Shown here piece by piece: positions 37,074 to 46,220 of a DNA stretch of 64,000 nt; within the stretch, counting starts at the first letter, position 1, and each line of letters opens with the position of its first letter. Where the stretch lies: contig NZ_FOKT01000005.1 of NCBI RefSeq assembly GCF_900112305.1, forward strand, positions 186,001 through 250,000. The letters are read 5' to 3'. Made by a program: the position numbers and the translations under genes. The notes beneath the pieces are model-generated. The model was not told the origin of the DNA, did not search any database, and worked only from the letters and a program-made list of their open reading frames with translations. Origin of the DNA: Microbulbifer thermotolerans. GTDB taxonomy: Bacteria; Pseudomonadota; Gammaproteobacteria; Pseudomonadales; Cellvibrionaceae.

Positions 37074-38930
37074 TCAGCTTGACGTGGCTTGTCCCGCCGG
37101 TGTGGGCTTGGCCCGGGTGCTGACAGAGTTGCTACTTTGCGCTTTTATCCAGTCGTTCATCCTGGTTTCCAGCACATTCAGCGGCAGGGCACCAGTGCTC
37201 AGTAGTTGGTCGTGGAAGGCGCGAATATCAAAGTTGTCGCCCAGCTGTTGTTCGGCGTTGGCGCGTAGTTCCCGGATTTTCAGTTGCCCCAGTTTGTAGG
37301 CCAATGCTTGCCCGGGCCAAACCAGGTAGCGGTCGATTTCCACCGTTACGTCGTGCAGTGGTTTGGCGCTGTTTTCCATAAAGTATTCGATGGCCTCTTC
37401 CCGGCTCCAGCCCAGCTGGTGCATGCCGGTATCCACCACCAGGCGCACCGCGCGCCACATGTCGTAGGTCAGGGCGCCGAATTCGCTGTAGGGATCCTGG
37501 TAGAGCCCCAGGTCGTGGCCGAGGCTTTCAGAATAGAGGCCCCAGCCCTCGACAAAGGCGGTGTAAAACTGGGTGCGGCGCAGCGGGTGTATATCCTTTT
37601 GTTCCTGCGCCAGGGCTATCTGCAGGTGATGGCCCGGTACGGCTTCGTGTACTGTCAGTGCCTCCATTTCCCACTTCGGGCGGCTGTCCAGTTTATAGGT
37701 GTTGGCAAAGAAGATACCGGCGCGGCCGGCTTCGGGTGAACCCGGCTGGTAGTAGGCGGTAGTCTGGACTTTTTCCGCATAGGCGGGGATGGGTTTTACA
37801 CCGTAGGGCAGCCGCGGCAGCATGCCAAACAACTTGGGCAATTCGCCGTCGATGCGCTTGGCGATATCCCGGTAGCCGCGTATCAATGCTTCTTTGTCGG
37901 TATAGAAGAATTGCGGATCGGTACGCAGGAATTCGGTGAATTCGCGAAAATCCCCTTCGAAGCCCGTCTTTTTAATTATCTTCTCCATTTCGGCGCGAAT
38001 GCGCCGCACCTCATTCAGGCCGATGCGGTGGATTTCCTCTGGGCTGAGAGCAGTGGTCGTGCTTGTACGCACTTTGTACGCATACCAGCGCAGGCCGTCC
38101 GGCAGGCTGGTAAAGGCGGTATTGACCCGGGCACTGGGGATGTATTCGCGCTCCACGAATTCCGCCAGGTTGCGCCAGGCCGGTACCAGTGCTTTGTTAT
38201 AGAGGGCGTAGGCGCGCTCCCGCAACCGGCGCTGGCGGCTTGCGGGTATGCTCTGGGGCATTTCGCTGAATGCGCTGAGCAGCGGGCTTTGTTGCGGGTC
38301 CTCCGGCATCAGGGCGCGAATTTGCGCTGGAAGATCACGCAGGGTGATCTGTGGCGGAGTGATTTTTTGTTTCAGCCCCTCGCGCATCAGCGCCTGAGTT
38401 TGCTGAACCAGAGTCGGTAGTTTTTCCAGTCTGGTAAGAATTATTTCGTAGTCGTCCGCGGTACGCCTGGGCATGGCGTTCAGCACTCCGGGTACACTGC
38501 GCTGTATGCCACTCATGTGGTTGATGGGGAGCAGGTGTTCCGGAAATTGAAAACCCTTTACTTCGTTTAGCAGGTCCTGGTAGAGCAGCTGGTAATCCAG
38601 TTGCTGATCCGCGCTCAGTTGCTCACTGTGGATATGCCGGACGGCAGCGAGCATACGGCGAGTTTGCTCCTGTCGCCGCTGGATACCCGCCTCGGAGGCG
38701 TCTGTCCAGCGATCATTGACACCGGGATAACCCTGGTAGGTGGCCCGTGCGGGAAAGCTTTCCATCAACCAGCGGTAGCGCAGGTCCTGCAGTGCTTGCA
38801 GACGCTTGCTGGCGGGTTCGTCTGGCAGTGCCCGGAAGGCGTTGTCGAAGGCCTTTTCATCCATTGCCGCGGCGCCGGCGGCGTTCAGCAGTGCGACGGT
38901 AAACAGTAGAAATTTGGTAAATTTGGACAT
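37074..38930 (-). CDS. DUF885 domain-containing protein, probable metallopeptidase
   Basis: 618 aa with a signal peptide (MSKFTKFLLFTVALLNAAGAAA) and the DUF885 fold throughout. The zinc-peptidase-like motif is 'MEALTVHEAVPGHHLQIALAQEQ' (HEAVPGHH near residues 424-431), followed by 'FVEGWGLYSESLGHDLGLY' and 'RLVVDTGMHQLGWSREEAIEYF', all strongly conserved in the family. Likely a periplasmic metallo-carboxypeptidase-like enzyme; substrate unknown. AGGGGAAACC precedes the ATG. It is on the same strand as dxs, 81 nt downstream of it. Confidence 0.88.
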   Translation of the reverse strand: MSKFTKFLLFTVALLNAAGAAAMDEKAFDNAFRALPDEPASKRLQALQDLRYRWLMESFPARATYQGYPGVNDRWTDASEAGIQRRQEQTRRMLAAVRHIHSEQLSADQQLDYQLLYQDLLNEVKGFQFPEHLLPINHMSGIQRSVPGVLNAMPRRTADDYEIILTRLEKLPTLVQQTQALMREGLKQKITPPQITLRDLPAQIRALMPEDPQQSPLLSAFSEMPQSIPASRQRRLRERAYALYNKALVPAWRNLAEFVEREYIPSARVNTAFTSLPDGLRWYAYKVRTSTTTALSPEEIHRIGLNEVRRIRAEMEKIIKKTGFEGDFREFTEFLRTDPQFFYTDKEALIRGYRDIAKRIDGELPKLFGMLPRLPYGVKPIPAYAEKVQTTAYYQPGSPEAGRAGIFFANTYKLDSRPKWEMEALTVHEAVPGHHLQIALAQEQKDIHPLRRTQFYTAFVEGWGLYSESLGHDLGLYQDPYSEFGALTYDMWRAVRLVVDTGMHQLGWSREEAIEYFMENSAKPLHDVTVEIDRYLVWPGQALAYKLGQLKIRELRANAEQQLGDNFDIRAFHDQLLSTGALPLNVLETRMNDWIKAQSSNSVSTRAKPTPAGQATSS

Positions 38931-39011
38931 GGTTTCCCCTGCGCCAATATGAAGTCCGAGGAGCGAGTTGTTATCCGGGGCTGCCGGATGGCCATCCGGC
39001 GCTTGCAGTGG

Positions 39012-40919
39012 TTACAGTAGATTTTGGATTTTGTAATCGGGGCTTTGGTTTTCCAGCCGCTGGCGAATCTGCCGTTCTATGCCCGTGGCGTCCAGACCCA
39101 ATTCCGCAAGTAGCACCTTGTGTTTGCCGTGTTCGATGATTCTGTCGGGCAGGCCGAGCTGCAGCATTGGGATCAGAGTGCCGACTCTGTTGAGATATTC
39201 CATAACCGCGCTGCCGGCGCCACCGGCGATGGTGTTTTCCTCGATAGTGACCAGCAGTTGGTGCTCAGCTGCGAGTTCGTCGATCAAACGCTCGTCCAGG
39301 GGCTTGACCCAGCGCATGTCGGCGACAGTGGCATTGAGATTTTCCGCCGCTGCCATGGCGGGCGCCAGCAAAGTGCCGAAATTCAGAATGGCCACCCCGG
39401 TGCCCTTACGCATCAGGCGGCCCTTGCCGAGGGGCAGTTCGGTCATTTCCTTGCGGATTTCTGCACCGGGCCCGGTGCCCCGGGGGTAGCGCACCGCTGC
39501 AGGGCCCTTGTGCCGGTAGGCGGTATAGAGCAGCTGGCGGCATTCGTTTTCGTCGCTGGGGGCGGCGATCGCCACATTCGGCAGGCAGCGCATATAAGTG
39601 AGGTCGAAGCTGCCGGCATGGGTGGGGCCGTCTTCGCCCACCAGCCCGGCGCGGTCGATGGCGAAGGTGACGTCCAGGTTCTGGATGGCTACATCGTGCA
39701 CCAGCTGGTCGTAGCCCCGCTGCAGAAAGGTGGAGTAGATGGCTACCACCGGCTTGGCGCCCTCGCAGGCGAGGCCCGCCGCCAGGGTCACTGCGTGTTG
39801 TTCGGCGATGGCCACGTCGTGGAAACGCTCCGGGAAGCGTTCGGCGAAGGTCACCATGCCGGAGCCTTCACACATGGCCGGGGTGATACCGATCAGCTTT
39901 TCGTCTCTCTCCGCCATATCGCATAGCCAGCAGCCGAAGACATCCTGATATTTGGGCGTTTTTTTCTCCGCCGGCATGGCCACTTGCACCTTGGGCTCCG
40001 GTTCCAGCTTATTCAGCGCGTGGTAGCCCACCGGGTCTTCCTCGGCCGGACCGAATCCCTTGCCCTTGGTGGTGACCACGTGCAACAGCTGTGGCCCGCG
40101 CTGGTTGCGCAGGTTGCGCAGTGTGTGTACCAGGTCGTGCAGGTTGTGGCCATCCAGTGGGCCGACATAGTTGAATCCCAGCTCCTCAAACAGGGTGCCG
40201 GGCGTGATCATACCCTTGACGTGTTCTTCGGTGCGCCGTGCCAACTGCCAGGCCTTGGGAATGGCGGAAAGTATGCGGCGGCTGCCCTCGCGCATGCTGA
40301 GGTACGTTTTGCTGGCGAGAATCTTGGCGAAGTAGGTGGCGAGGCCGCCGACGTTTTTGGAAATGGACATGCGGTTGTCATTCAGCACTACCAGCATGTT
40401 TTTGCCGGTGTGGGCCGCGTGGTTCAACGCTTCGAAGGCCAAACCCGCGGTCATGGCGCCATCGCCGATGATCGCCGCCACCCTGCGCTCTTCGGAGGAG
40501 GCCAGCGCCATCCCCAGAGCCGCGCTGATAGAGGTGCTGGAGTGCCCTACACCGAAGGTGTCATAGGGGCTTTCCGCGCGCTTGGGAAAGCCGGAAAGGC
40601 CACCTTTCTGGCGCATGGTCAACATCTGTTCGCGGCGGCCGGTGAGAATTTTGTGTGGATACGTCTGGTGGCCGACATCCCAAACCAGCCGGTCTTCCGG
40701 TGTGTTGTAGATGTAGTGTAGAGCGATCGTCAGCTCCACCACGCCCAGGCCGGCGCCGAAGTGGCCGCCGGTCTGGCCGACGCAGTACAGCAGATATTCT
40801 CGCAGCTGATTGGCCAGCTCCGGCAGCTGCCGCTCGTCCAGGGCGCGCAGTTGTGCCGGGTCATCGATGCTGTCGAGCAACGGTGTCTGCGGCCTTGTGC
40901 GTGGGATTTCGTTGAACAT
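39012..40919 (-). CDS. dxs: 1-deoxy-D-xylulose-5-phosphate synthase
   Basis: Thiamine-diphosphate enzyme joining pyruvate and glyceraldehyde-3-phosphate, the first MEP-pathway step. 635 aa from ATG 40919 ([16 protein letters not shown]), the usual start pattern; a TTG at 40937 would add six residues. Motifs are '[22 protein letters not shown]', '[16 protein letters not shown]', '[20 protein letters not shown]' (TPP/Mg), '[15 protein letters not shown]' and '[22 protein letters not shown]'. Downstream of xseB-ispA on the same strand, forming the common xseB-ispA-dxs cluster. Confidence 0.96.
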   Translation of the reverse strand: MFNEIPRTRPQTPLLDSIDDPAQLRALDERQLPELANQLREYLLYCVGQTGGHFGAGLGVVELTIALHYIYNTPEDRLVWDVGHQTYPHKILTGRREQMLTMRQKGGLSGFPKRAESPYDTFGVGHSSTSISAALGMALASSEERRVAAIIGDGAMTAGLAFEALNHAAHTGKNMLVVLNDNRMSISKNVGGLATYFAKILASKTYLSMREGSRRILSAIPKAWQLARRTEEHVKGMITPGTLFEELGFNYVGPLDGHNLHDLVHTLRNLRNQRGPQLLHVVTTKGKGFGPAEEDPVGYHALNKLEPEPKVQVAMPAEKKTPKYQDVFGCWLCDMAERDEKLIGITPAMCEGSGMVTFAERFPERFHDVAIAEQHAVTLAAGLACEGAKPVVAIYSTFLQRGYDQLVHDVAIQNLDVTFAIDRAGLVGEDGPTHAGSFDLTYMRCLPNVAIAAPSDENECRQLLYTAYRHKGPAAVRYPRGTGPGAEIRKEMTELPLGKGRLMRKGTGVAILNFGTLLAPAMAAAENLNATVADMRWVKPLDERLIDELAAEHQLLVTIEENTIAGGAGSAVMEYLNRVGTLIPMLQLGLPDRIIEHGKHKVLLAELGLDATGIERQIRQRLENQSPDYKIQNLL

Positions 40920-41079
40920 CAAACGTATCAATTGCAACTGATGGGTAAGGGGGGAATTGTATGCCTGTGACAGGGATATTGCATCCTATCGGGCGCCAGC
41001 CCCGTGCGACGGAACCGCCGCAGGCTACGGGTCTCGGAACCCATGCGCGGATACCGTCGGTCGCGGAGACAGGTTGTTT

Positions 41080-41985
41080 TCAGTGGCTTCGCTGCACTAT
41101 GTAGTCGGCGAGCTGTCGCAGAAGGCGGGTTTCGCCGTCGAGCTGCGCCAGCGCATCGATAGCCTGACCGTGGAGTCCGTCGAGTTTCTCTCTCGCGCCG
41201 TCCAGTCCCAGCAGGGAGACATAGGTGGGCTTGTTGCGGGCTGCGTCGGCGCCCTGGGTTTTGCCGAGGGTGGCGGTGTCGGCGGTAACATCCAGTATGT
41301 CGTCCTGCACCTGGAACGCCAGGCCGATTACCTCCGCATAGCGGGTGACGGCTTGCAGCTGCCCGCAATCCGCGCCGCCGAGCAGGGCGCCCATGCGGGC
41401 GCTGGCACGGATTAGTGCGCCGGTTTTCAAGCGGTGCATCCGCTCCAAGTGCGCGAGGTCCAAGGTTTTGTCAACGGCGTCGAGATCGATTGCCTGCCCC
41501 GCGACCATGCCGCGCCCGCCGGCCGCCACGGCCAGTTCTTGCAACAGGTTTAGCTTCAGTGCGGACTCAGTACTGCTGGCCAGCAGTAGTTCGAAGGCGG
41601 CGGTTTGCAGCGCATCGCCAGCGAGAATGGCACTGGCTTCGTCGAATTGAATGTGGCAGGTGGGCCGGCCGCGACGCAGGTCGTCATCGTCCATAGCTGG
41701 CAGGTCATCGTGGACCAGGGAATAGGCGTGGATGCACTCGAGCGCTGCCGCCGCGGCGTCGCAGCTGGCGGGATCAAATGCCCTGCCGCCCAGTGCTTGC
41801 CCACAGGCGTAGACCAGGGCGGGGCGCAGACGCTTGCCGGGCCCCAGGGCGGCGTAGCGCATGGCTGCGAACAATTTTTCCGCACCACTGGTGGGTTGTG
41901 CGAGGGCCTGGCTCAGGGTGGTTTCCACGCGCTTGGCGGCCTGGCGCAGAAAGTCTTGCAGTTGGTCTGGCGTTGGAGCGGACAC
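41080..41985 (-). CDS. ispA: (2E,6E)-farnesyl diphosphate synthase
   Basis: Short-chain trans-prenyltransferase of 301 aa. The first Asp-rich motif is 'LVHDDLPAMDDDDLRRGRPT' and the second 'QVQDDILDVTADTATLGK'; 'GPGKRLRPALVYACGQAL' and 'RMHRLKTGALIRASARMGALLGG' are also present. GTG start at 41985 shares one base with the xseB stop (TAGTG), so translation is coupled. It supplies FPP for quinones and undecaprenyl phosphate. Confidence 0.96.
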   Translation of the reverse strand: MSAPTPDQLQDFLRQAAKRVETTLSQALAQPTSGAEKLFAAMRYAALGPGKRLRPALVYACGQALGGRAFDPASCDAAAAALECIHAYSLVHDDLPAMDDDDLRRGRPTCHIQFDEASAILAGDALQTAAFELLLASSTESALKLNLLQELAVAAGGRGMVAGQAIDLDAVDKTLDLAHLERMHRLKTGALIRASARMGALLGGADCGQLQAVTRYAEVIGLAFQVQDDILDVTADTATLGKTQGADAARNKPTYVSLLGLDGAREKLDGLHGQAIDALAQLDGETRLLRQLADYIVQRSH

Positions 41986-42245
41986 TAGGGGCTTTCCGTG
42001 CTGCTGCTGTCATCTTCTGTATCGAAGGGCAGTTCGCGGATACCTCCACTGTCCTCCATCAGCACTTTGACCTTTTGTTCGGCGGTGGCGAGCTTTTGCT
42101 GGCACTCGCGGGTGAGTTTGACGCCACGCTCGAAGTCCGCCAGTGCTTCTTCGAGTGGTAGATCGCCGGTTTCCAGGCGCTCCACCAGCTTTTCCAGTTC
42201 CTCCAGCGCGTCCTCAAAGGTTGCCGCTTTCTTTTTTGCCGCCAT
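41985..42245 (-). CDS. xseB: Exodeoxyribonuclease VII small subunit
   Basis: 86-aa helical protein: 'TFEDALEELEKLVERLETGDLPLEEALADFERGVKLTRECQQKLATAEQKVKVLMED', the full XseB pattern with a predicted coiled coil. It binds XseA to form ExoVII, which degrades single-stranded DNA. The upstream gene on this strand is the cytochrome fusion, which ends 118 nt away. Confidence 0.95.
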   Translation of the reverse strand: MAAKKKAATFEDALEELEKLVERLETGDLPLEEALADFERGVKLTRECQQKLATAEQKVKVLMEDSGGIRELPFDTEDDSSSTESP

Positions 42246-42363
42246 AGTTTCATCTCGCGATTCAAGACACGGAATTTGCCGCCGCCGTGGGCCCGTCCTG
42301 TGTCCAGCTGGGTAGTGCCGCGCAACCTTATCCCCTGGAGGCTAAGTGGTCAATTGCGCCGCT

Positions 42364-43863
42364 TCAGTCCGCTGGCAGTATGCCACTCTCTTCCCTGGAC
42401 ATGAGATAGTGCGCCAGAGCGCGCTTCTGGCGCTTGCTGAAGCCGTAATTGGGCATCGGCGGTGTGGGTGTATCAAAATAATCCGCCAGTGTGCGCAGGT
42501 TGTACTTTTTGCTCAAACCGCGCAGCGGTAGTTGCGCGCTGTGACACTCGGCGCAATTGTGCTGTTGGTAGAGCGCTTTTCCACGCCGGGCGGCATCGGA
42601 ATCGATAGCCTGTGGCTTTTGCGGCGCCGACAGGTGCGCTCTGCGGCCGGCGACAGCCTGTGTGCTGTCCACCGCTCCAGTCCTTACGCGGTAGATGGCG
42701 CCGGCGTAGTCGTCGGAGATATAGATGTTGCCGGCGCTGTCTTCCACAATGGCCACCGGCCTGCCGTAAACCGCCTCTCCGTCTTCTGCGAGGAAACCCC
42801 AGAGAAAATCTTTTTGGTGAATATTGCCGTGCTCGTCCCAGTGCAGGGAGACCACTTTGTAGCCGTCCTTGGTACTGCGGTTCCAGGAGCCGTGGAGTGC
42901 TACCAGGGCTGCGTCGCGGTAGCCCGCAGGTTGCGTGGGGCTGCGCAAAAAGGTGATTCCAAGCGGTGCATTGTGAGCTGCGAATTGGTGTACTGGAGGG
43001 CGGGATGCGGCGATTTTTTCTTTGACTTTTTGTGTGCCATTAACGCCAAAATCGGGATCGGGGATACGATCACCGTTTGCGTAGGGCCAGCCGTAGAAGG
43101 CGCCTTTTTCAATCAGATTTAATTCGCAGGGAGGGAAGTCGTCGCCGAGCCAGTCGCGGCCGTTGTCGGTGGCGTAGAGTCCGCCATCTCTCGGCGACCA
43201 GTCGAAGCCGACACTGTTGCGCAGTCCGGTGGCGTAGATTTCAAGGTCGCTCCCATCGGGCTTGAAGCGCATGATGGTGGCGCGCCGGGGATCCTTTTCT
43301 TCACAGACGTTGCAGGTGGAGCCGCTGCTGAGATAGATCCAGCCATCCGGCCCCATGGCGATGGTTTTGGTCCAGTGATTGCCCTGGTCTCCGAGGCCGT
43401 CGAGGATTTTTTGGTAGCGGCCTGCCAGCCGTCCATCAGAGTGATCGAAGGGTACGCGGCCGACACCATCGCTTTCGGCAATGTAGAGCCAGCCCTCGTG
43501 TAGGAAGAGGCCGTGAGGGCGTCGCAGACCATCTATCAGCACCCGCTGGCCGTCAGTGCGACCGTCCCGGTCGGCATCCGCCTGTAGCAGAGTGACTTGG
43601 CCGCGCTTTGGTTGCGATACGATCAGATCGCCGCGCCGGGTTACTGCCAGCCAGCGCGCGTTGGGTACCGCTTCGGCGAAGAGCTCTACCCGGTAACCGT
43701 CCGCGCTGTGCAATTGATTTTTTACGGTGGCTGTATTTGTTTTGGCCCCGCCGGTGAACTGCCGCCACGGCAGGTTGACGCCGGGGGTAACAACCACTGC
43801 AGTTGCCAGCGCGATGACGAGCACGAATAGAAAAATAAGCGTATATTTCAACAGCTTTTTCAC
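42364..43863 (-). CDS. PQQ-dependent sugar dehydrogenase-like beta-propeller fused to cytochrome c
   Basis: Periplasm-facing, membrane-anchored oxidoreductase of about 499 aa. An N-terminal helix (LLKYTLIFLFVLVIALATAVVV) is followed by a six-bladed soluble-glucose-dehydrogenase-like propeller: 'SADGYRVELFAEAVPNARWLAV', 'GLRRPHGLFLHEGWLYIAESDGV', 'GLRNSVGFDWSPRDGGLYATDNGRDWLGDDFPPCELN', 'VALHGSWNRSTKDGYKVV'. A class I cytochrome follows, with haem site CAECH (about 450) and distal Met in 'PPMPNYGF'. GTG 43863 is preferred because it opens directly before the anchor; a GTG at 43938 is possible. Divergent from the predicted small RNA at 44066. Confidence 0.85.
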   Translation of the reverse strand: MKKLLKYTLIFLFVLVIALATAVVVTPGVNLPWRQFTGGAKTNTATVKNQLHSADGYRVELFAEAVPNARWLAVTRRGDLIVSQPKRGQVTLLQADADRDGRTDGQRVLIDGLRRPHGLFLHEGWLYIAESDGVGRVPFDHSDGRLAGRYQKILDGLGDQGNHWTKTIAMGPDGWIYLSSGSTCNVCEEKDPRRATIMRFKPDGSDLEIYATGLRNSVGFDWSPRDGGLYATDNGRDWLGDDFPPCELNLIEKGAFYGWPYANGDRIPDPDFGVNGTQKVKEKIAASRPPVHQFAAHNAPLGITFLRSPTQPAGYRDAALVALHGSWNRSTKDGYKVVSLHWDEHGNIHQKDFLWGFLAEDGEAVYGRPVAIVEDSAGNIYISDDYAGAIYRVRTGAVDSTQAVAGRRAHLSAPQKPQAIDSDAARRGKALYQQHNCAECHSAQLPLRGLSKKYNLRTLADYFDTPTPPMPNYGFSKRQKRALAHYLMSREESGILPAD

Positions 43864-43992
43864 GGGGGTGATTGATCTCGTAATGAAGCTAGCTATAGTA
43901 GGCGCCTCTTCAATAGGCCTCCGCACCAGTTTTACCACAGGGCGCTACTTTCGGTCTCGTTTGTCGCTTCCTTGTGGGATATTTCTTCCCTC

Positions 43993-44010
43993 TGTGAGAT
44001 ATCTCGCACA
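43993..44010 (+). promoter_or_regulatory. GacA/UvrY-like upstream activating site
   Basis: TGTGAGATATCTCGCACA matches the published GacA-box pattern TGTAAG-N2-AT-N2-CTTACA at all but three defined positions and contains the palindrome GAGATATCTC. Its centre is about 65 nt before the predicted start of the GGA-rich RNA, close to the spacing known for rsmY/rsmZ promoters. Confidence 0.6.
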
Positions 44011-44065
44011 AAAAAATCAGCCGATTGCCCCTACTTTTTTCTCCGCCCCCGTCCATAATGAAAGT

Positions 44066-44196
44066 GCAGGGACGCATTAAGGGACTGCATTCAGCGGTAA
44101 AGGAATAAGGGACTGCACCGCGCGCGCCCCAGGGATTTGGGCACCATCCTGTGAGACGCACCGCTCGGGCTGGATTGCCCGGGCGGTGTTTTATTT
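44066..44196 (+). ncRNA. Predicted CsrA/RsmA-sequestering small RNA (RsmY/RsmZ/CsrB type)
   Basis: A -10 element CATAAT (44054-44059) sets a start near 44066. The roughly 130-nt transcript has six GGA motifs, at 44070, 44082, 44102, 44110, 44133 and 44172. Several sit in predicted loops: TGC-AGGGAC-GCA (44065-44076), GCCCCA-GGGAT-TTGGGC (about 44126-44141), and the terminator loop itself. It ends in a strong hairpin plus T-run and encodes no credible protein. Size, GGA spacing, terminator and the GacA-like site upstream all fit the Rsm/Csr family. The family call is inference from architecture, not from sequence identity. Confidence 0.7.
44159..44196 (+). terminator. Intrinsic terminator of the predicted small RNA
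   Basis: CACCGCTCGGGC (44159-44170) pairs with GCCCGGGCGGTG (44177-44188), 12 bp with one G-U, with loop TGGATT and tail TTTTATTT. Confidence 0.85.
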
Positions 44197-44423
44197 GCGC
44201 ACAATATTGACCCGGGCATCCAGTGCAAGGCCCGCCTTTCCCTCCTCAACCGTTCCTGTCTGGAAATTGCAACAATTATCCGCTTTAATCAGGGCAATCC
44301 AGCCATATTTTCAATAGGCTGGCGGAGGGTGACGCATTCAGTAAGTCAGCACCAGAAACGCCCCGTGTCCTTCCACCTGCGTTATTTGCGTGGGCGTTAC
44401 CCCTCTCACCCCTGAATTTTCCC

Positions 44424-44457
44424 AAAAGCCCCACTGGTTCGCCGGCGGGGCTTTTTT
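44424..44457. terminator. Intrinsic terminator without an obvious upstream gene
   Basis: AAAAGCCCC (44424-44432) and GGGGCTTTTTT (44447-44457) form a 9-bp stem with U-runs on both strands. The 44197-44423 stretch before it has no supported coding frame, so this may end an additional small RNA, catch read-through of the first one, or insulate the HNH gene. Confidence 0.75.
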
Positions 44458-44548
44458 GTTGCCGTTCGGCAAGGTCCGCCGCTTGTCCGGAGCGGTTGTG
44501 CGTTCCTGTAACCGGTTGTAATCCAGCAGACTGTGGGGAGGCGAAGTG

Positions 44549-45121
44549 ATGCAAGCGAGAATTCTGCGTCTGAATCTGGCGGGGCAGCCGCTGGAGTGGT
44601 TGAGTTGGCAGGAAGCGGCCTGTCTGTATGTGCGGGAATTGGTGACCTGGTCACTGGGCGGGGTGGTGCAGCGGGTGCACGGCGGCATCAACCGTGACGG
44701 CGAACGCTCATGCCTGGATTTGGCGGCGATTATCGCCTGCGGCGGCGAGCGTATGGCACGTCCGCGCAAGCGCCCGCCACTGACCAATCGCGCACTGTTT
44801 TATCGCGATGAGCACACCTGCCTTTATTGCGGCAATGTGTTCTGTTCCAGAGAGTTGACCCGAGATCATGTGCACCCGGTTTCCAAAGGGGGACGAGATG
44901 AATGGGAAAATGTCGTGACGGCCTGCCGGCGCTGCAACCAACACAAGGGTAACCGCCTGCTGGAAGAGCTCGATATGGAGCTGTTGGCGCTGCCTTTTTG
45001 TCCCAACGCTGCCGAGTATCTGGCTTTGATCAATAGCGACCGTATTCGCGGGGACCAGATGGAGTTTCTTCGCAGCCAGTTTTCCCGCCGCAGGCAGGAA
45101 AGCTGGCTGATTTCTCATTGA
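44549..45121 (+). CDS. HNH endonuclease
   Basis: 190 aa. The C-terminal half is an HNH/zinc-finger nuclease: 'DEHTCLYCGNVFCSRELTRDHVHPVSKGGRDEWENVVTACRRCNQHKGNRL', with zinc pairs CLYC and CRRC, catalytic DHV and the N/H of the beta-beta-alpha metal motif. The N-terminal 80 residues ('RILRLNLAGQPLEWLSWQEAACLYVRELVTW') match the conserved extension of the common McrA-like family of free-standing HNH proteins. ATG 44549 has GGAGG 7 nt upstream. Role unknown; it has no restriction or phage neighbours. Confidence 0.88.
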   Translation: MQARILRLNLAGQPLEWLSWQEAACLYVRELVTWSLGGVVQRVHGGINRDGERSCLDLAAIIACGGERMARPRKRPPLTNRALFYRDEHTCLYCGNVFCSRELTRDHVHPVSKGGRDEWENVVTACRRCNQHKGNRLLEELDMELLALPFCPNAAEYLALINSDRIRGDQMEFLRSQFSRRRQESWLISH

Positions 45122-45178
45122 CGCGGGCCAAAAGGAGGGCTGTTTTGATTATCCGCAGCGGATCCCGGTTCAAAGTTC

Positions 45179-45192
45179 TGCCCGAACGGGCA
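45179..45192 (+). terminator. Short hairpin between HNH and ligase genes
   Basis: TGCCCG-AA-CGGGCA followed by ATTTTC, 58 nt past the HNH stop and just before the end of the convergent ligase gene. Confidence 0.5.
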
Positions 45193-45196
45193 ATTT

Positions 45197-46198
45197 TCAG
45201 GACTGCCTATTCACTGCCGCACGAATCAAGTTGGCCATATAGCGGCGGAAATCGTGGCCGGCGTGCGCCATCATCTTGGGAAACATGGAGATGGAGGTCA
45301 TACCGGGGAAGGTATTGACTTCATTTAAATAGATTTCACCGCTTTCGGTCAGGAAGAAGTCAATGCGCGACAGGTCCTTGAGCTGCAGGCCGACAAAGGC
45401 GCGCCGCGCCGCTTCGTGAATCCAGCTCACTTGGGCCTCACTTAAACCGGGCGCTTCTACGTGGGTTACGGCGCGGCTGGCGTCCGAGTATTTTTCCTCG
45501 TAGCTGTAAAAGCTGCCGGCCGGCGCACACACTTCGCCGGGCGGGGTGATGACTAATTTACCCTCGTAAGGATAGACGGCGACTTCCAGCTCACGTACTT
45601 TCAGGCACTTTTCCACCAAAACATAGGGGGATAGGGCGAAGGCTTGTTCCAGTGCCCTGTCCAGTTCTTGTGTGGAACTCACCTTGTAACAACCCACCGA
45701 AGATCCCTGGTTCGAGGCTTTGACGAAGACTTGTCCCCACTCTTCTAGTGCCATGCTGGCTTTGGCCAGCTCTTCCGGTTCGCGGCTGGAGAGATATTGA
45801 TAGGGCGTGTTATCAATCCCCAGTGCGCTGAGCCACAGTTTTGTGGTGACCTTGTTGAAGCAAATCTTGCTCGCCTCGGGGCCGCAACCGTAGTAGGGGA
45901 TACCGAATAAGTCCAGCAGTGACTGCAGATCGCCGGTTTCACCGGGGTAGCCGTGTATGGCGGGAATGACATAGTGGACTTCCCAGGCGCCGCCATTTTC
46001 ATCGCGCAGCATCCGATCCTGGTCCAGCCGCCGCACTTGGCCGTGCCGGTCAGTGAGGCGGCCGTTGCCGTCCATTTCCACGCGCTCAAGAGCCACCTCT
46101 TCCAGCTCGCACAGCTGGCGCTCGATAAAGTCTGCGGTGCGCAGGGAGACTTGGTGTTCGCTGCCACCGCCGCCGCAGATAAGCAGGGTGTTGATCAT
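45197..46198 (-). CDS. ddl: D-alanine-D-alanine ligase family ATP-grasp protein
   Basis: 333 aa with the Ddl fold: 'LLICGGGGSEHQVSLRTADFIE' (glycine-rich N-terminus), 'VIPAIHGYPGETGDLQSLLDLFGIPYYGCGPEAS', ATP-grasp lysines in 'KVTTKLWLSALGI' and 'GQVFVKASNQGSSVGCYKV', and metal ligands in 'LSRIDFFLTESGEIYLNEVNTFPGMTSISMFPKM'. It makes the D-Ala-D-Ala dipeptide for peptidoglycan. It is outside a mur cluster, so it is probably a DdlA-type copy. MepA, another cell-wall enzyme, is the upstream neighbour on the same strand. Confidence 0.92.
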   Translation of the reverse strand: MINTLLICGGGGSEHQVSLRTADFIERQLCELEEVALERVEMDGNGRLTDRHGQVRRLDQDRMLRDENGGAWEVHYVIPAIHGYPGETGDLQSLLDLFGIPYYGCGPEASKICFNKVTTKLWLSALGIDNTPYQYLSSREPEELAKASMALEEWGQVFVKASNQGSSVGCYKVSSTQELDRALEQAFALSPYVLVEKCLKVRELEVAVYPYEGKLVITPPGEVCAPAGSFYSYEEKYSDASRAVTHVEAPGLSEAQVSWIHEAARRAFVGLQLKDLSRIDFFLTESGEIYLNEVNTFPGMTSISMFPKMMAHAGHDFRRYMANLIRAAVNRQS

Positions 46199-46220
46199 GT
46201 GTTTTTTTCCAGTTCGGCGC

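Noticed and set aside
36726..37082. 118-aa frame opposite the pulA-DUF885 gap
   Set aside because: It spans an intrinsic terminator and has no protein-like pattern or homology.
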